Source: JAVVHH01 sp965199665 (lineage in GTDB: Bacteria; Pseudomonadota; Alphaproteobacteria; Acetobacterales; Acetobacteraceae). Taken from it: DNA of 64,000 nt. A program made the translations under genes and the position numbers. The notes beneath the pieces are model-generated. The model was given only the letters and a program-made list of their open reading frames with translations. It was not told the DNA's origin and did no database searches. The stretch is taken from positions 3,844,001-3,908,000 of the forward strand of contig OZ241208.1 of assembly GCA_965199665.1 (NCBI GenBank). Reading direction: 5' to 3'. How positions within the stretch are numbered: position 1 is the first letter of the stretch; each line of letters opens with the position of its first letter. Positions 62,028 to 64,000 of the stretch are shown here, one piece after another.

Positions 62028-63530
62028 ATGCTCCGCGCCACGACCACCCTCGCCCTGCTCGCAGCCTTCGCCTGCGGCATCGGGCCCGCCCGGGCCCAGA
62101 CGGCCCCGCCGAAGCGCGAGCTGACGATCGACCTGGCGGCGGACGCCGCGACGCTCGATCCGCACCTGCAATGGGATACGGACAGCTACTCGATCTACCG
62201 CAACATCTTCGACAACCTCGTCACCCGGAACGCCGCCGGCGAAATCGTCCCGCAGGTCGCCACCGCCTGGCGCTACGCCGACGACACCACGCTGGTGTTC
62301 ACCATCCGCAGCGGCATCACCTTTCACGACGGCTCGCCGCTGACGCCGGAGGACGTCGCCTTCTCCGTCAATCGGATCATCGACCCGGCGCTCAAGAGCG
62401 CGCAGCTCAGCCAGTTCGACCAGATCCGCTCCGCCGAGGTGACCGGCCCGGCGGAGGTCACGCTGCACACCAAGACGCCCTACCCCGTCCTGTTGGCGCA
62501 ATTGGTGAAGCTGTCGATCGTGCCCAAGGCGGTGCTGCAGCGGGTTGGCGACGCCGATTTCAACCAGCACCCGGTGGGCAGCGGACCCTTCAAGCTGCGG
62601 TCGTGGCAGCACGGCGTGGCCACCACGCTGGACGCGGTGCCGGGCTACTGGCGCGGCACACCGCCCTTCGCGAGCGTGGTGTTCCGCGCCGTGCCGGACG
62701 TCACCACCCGGGTCGCGGATCTGCGCGCCGGCCGGGCCGACCTGGTCCGCGGCCTGTCGCCGGACGATGCCGAGACGCTGAAAGCCGATCGCGGCGTGGC
62801 GCTGCTGTCGATCCCGACCGAGCGGGTGGCCTATCTGTCGATCAACGCCCTGGCAGGGCCGGGCGCCGATGTCCGCGTGCGCCGCGCCGTGGCGATGGGG
62901 ATCGACCGCGAGACGCTGATCTCCGCGCTGCAGCAGGGCTACGCGCGCCCGGTCAAGGCCGTCTCGACCCCGGCCAATTTCGGCTACACGACCGACGTGC
63001 CGGAATGGCCGTTCGACCCGGAGGCGGCGCGCAAGCTGGTCCGCGAGGCTAAGGCGGAAGGCGCCACGCTGCCGTTGATCACCTCGCCCGTCTACGACCG
63101 GCGGCTGAACGAGGCGGTGCAGCAGATGCTCGCCGAGATCGGCCTCAAGGTGGAGATCGTCACCACCGACCAGCCGAGCTTCCTGCGCCGCCGGCAGGGG
63201 CCGCCCGCCGATGCCGGCACGTTGTCCCAGGGCCGCTGGTCCTGCGCCTGTCAGGACGTGGACGGCGTGATCTTTCCGCTGTTCCGCACCGGCTCGGTCT
63301 GGGCGAAATACGCCAACCCCGACTTCGACGCCCTGGTGGACGCGGCGCGTTCGACGCTGGACCCGGCCAAGCGGCAGGCGGATTACCGCGCCGCCTTCCG
63401 CATCCTGCACGACGACGTGCCCGGCATCGGTCTGTTCCAGGACGTGGCGCTCTATGGCGCCAGCCCGCGCCTCCAATGGCAGCCCACTGCCAACGAGGCG
63501 ATGTTCGTGTTCGACATGGGCTGGAAGTAG
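62028..63530 (+). CDS. ABC transporter substrate-binding protein, family 5 (dipeptide type)
   Basis: 500 residues with a signal peptide (MLRATTTLALLAAFACGIGPARA). DLAADAATLDPHLQWDTDSYSIYRNIFDNLV, TIRSGITFHDGSPLTPEDVAFS and HPVGSGPFKL are DppA-type signatures. The permease gene starts 3 bases after its stop, so it opens an operon that continues beyond the window. It is a distant relative of the protein at 1348. Confidence 0.9.
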   Translation: MLRATTTLALLAAFACGIGPARAQTAPPKRELTIDLAADAATLDPHLQWDTDSYSIYRNIFDNLVTRNAAGEIVPQVATAWRYADDTTLVFTIRSGITFHDGSPLTPEDVAFSVNRIIDPALKSAQLSQFDQIRSAEVTGPAEVTLHTKTPYPVLLAQLVKLSIVPKAVLQRVGDADFNQHPVGSGPFKLRSWQHGVATTLDAVPGYWRGTPPFASVVFRAVPDVTTRVADLRAGRADLVRGLSPDDAETLKADRGVALLSIPTERVAYLSINALAGPGADVRVRRAVAMGIDRETLISALQQGYARPVKAVSTPANFGYTTDVPEWPFDPEAARKLVREAKAEGATLPLITSPVYDRRLNEAVQQMLAEIGLKVEIVTTDQPSFLRRRQGPPADAGTLSQGRWSCACQDVDGVIFPLFRTGSVWAKYANPDFDALVDAARSTLDPAKRQADYRAAFRILHDDVPGIGLFQDVALYGASPRLQWQPTANEAMFVFDMGWK

Positions 63531-63533
63531 CGC

Positions 63534-64000
63534 TTGCGGCACGGGATCTCCCGCCTGCTGCAGGCGGCGATCGCCACCTTCGGCGTGGTGACGCTGGTGT
63601 TCTTCGTGATGCACCTGTCGGGAGACCCGACGCTGCTGCTGGCACCCGAAGGGGCGAGCGCCGAGCAGATCGACCAGTTGCGGCACCTGCTCGGCTTCGA
63701 CCGGCCGATCCCCGAGCAATATCTCGGCTACCTCGCCACGCTGGCCCGGGGCGACCTGGGGCAATCGCTGGTGCAGCGGCTGCCGGTATCGCTGATCCTG
63801 TTCTCCCGCCTGCCCTACACGCTGGCGCTGGCCGCCGGCGCACTCGCGGTGGCGCTGCTGGTCGGCATCCCGGCCGGTGTCGCCATGGCGGTGTGGCGCG
63901 GCCGCGCGATCGAGCGGGTATTGGCCGCCGTCGTGCTCGCCGGGCAGAGCCTGCCCACTTTCTGGTCCGGCGTGCTGCTGATCCTTTTGTTCGGCGTCAC
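63534..64000 (+). CDS. ABC transporter permease, DppB type, 5' part
   Basis: The frame from TTG 63534 stays open to the window edge (155 codons). It reads RLLQAAIATFGVVTLVFFVMH, then HLLGFDRPIPEQYLGYLATL, ARGDLGQSL and the following helices, the standard start of DppB-like permeases. Partner of the upstream binding protein. Confidence 0.88.
   Translation, partial: MRHGISRLLQAAIATFGVVTLVFFVMHLSGDPTLLLAPEGASAEQIDQLRHLLGFDRPIPEQYLGYLATLARGDLGQSLVQRLPVSLILFSRLPYTLALAAGALAVALLVGIPAGVAMAVWRGRAIERVLAAVVLAGQSLPTFWSGVLLILLFGV

Overview
The window is 64 kb of very GC-rich, densely packed DNA in which most neighbouring same-strand genes overlap by ATGA, GTGA, TTGA or TGATG. A bacteriochlorophyll/carotenoid gene block (crtC; bchI-bchD-bchO-crtI-crtB), a periplasmic molybdenum hydroxylase, sox genes and the L-arabonate dehydration pathway point to a phototrophic alphaproteobacterium. 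Acetobacteraceae/Rhodospirillales is the most likely home (inference from gene content; no rRNA is present).

Layout. 1-1291: 3' end of crtC and a DUF1275 membrane protein. 1348-8343: a family-5 ABC binding protein, the L-arabonate dehydratase / 2-keto-3-deoxyarabonate dehydratase pair, and an HxlR regulator divergent from a PRISE-type reductase plus PdxA. 8384-9498: two poorly known proteins, one with a 15-bp tandem repeat. 9506-18322 (minus strand): one continuous block reading cytosine methyltransferase, response regulator, histidine kinase, bchI, bchD, bchO, a 79-residue membrane protein, crtI, crtB and a 44-residue membrane protein, with a TGT-N12-ACA (PpsR/CrtJ-type) palindrome just before crtI. 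18458-25412: NiCoT transporter, TctDE-like two-component system divergent from a lone binding protein, CitMHS transporter, TerC protein and hydrolase. 25418-28840: polyamine-type ABC binding protein and two permeases with an NTF2-like protein but no ATPase. 29235-30230: MbfA-like membrane ferritin.

30336-37771 is the most unusual operon: iorA-iorB (periplasmic Mo hydroxylase), a small cytochrome c and flavocytochrome c flavoprotein, soxX, soxY, soxZ, soxA and a ChrA-family transporter, nearly all overlapping. SoxB and SoxCD are absent, and the SoxY tail is AACIE where GGCGG is expected. A CDF metal transporter and a modE-modA-modB-modC locus follow (37785-41711); molybdate import would supply the Mo hydroxylase.

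41774-53747 holds an orphan amino-acid-type binding protein, secreted proteins (propeller, alpha/beta hydrolase), a complete liv-type ABC operon with an enoyl-CoA hydratase and an SMP-30 lactonase, and a second PRISE-type reductase. 53760-64000 holds a secreted trypsin-like protease, TenA, a tannase-family esterase, a PEP-CTERM protein, a LysR regulator, an 895-residue protein that joins a PEP-CTERM protein to a secreted hydrolase, an NTF2-like protein, and the start of a dipeptide-type ABC operon. No tRNA, rRNA, IS element, phage gene or CRISPR array was recognised.
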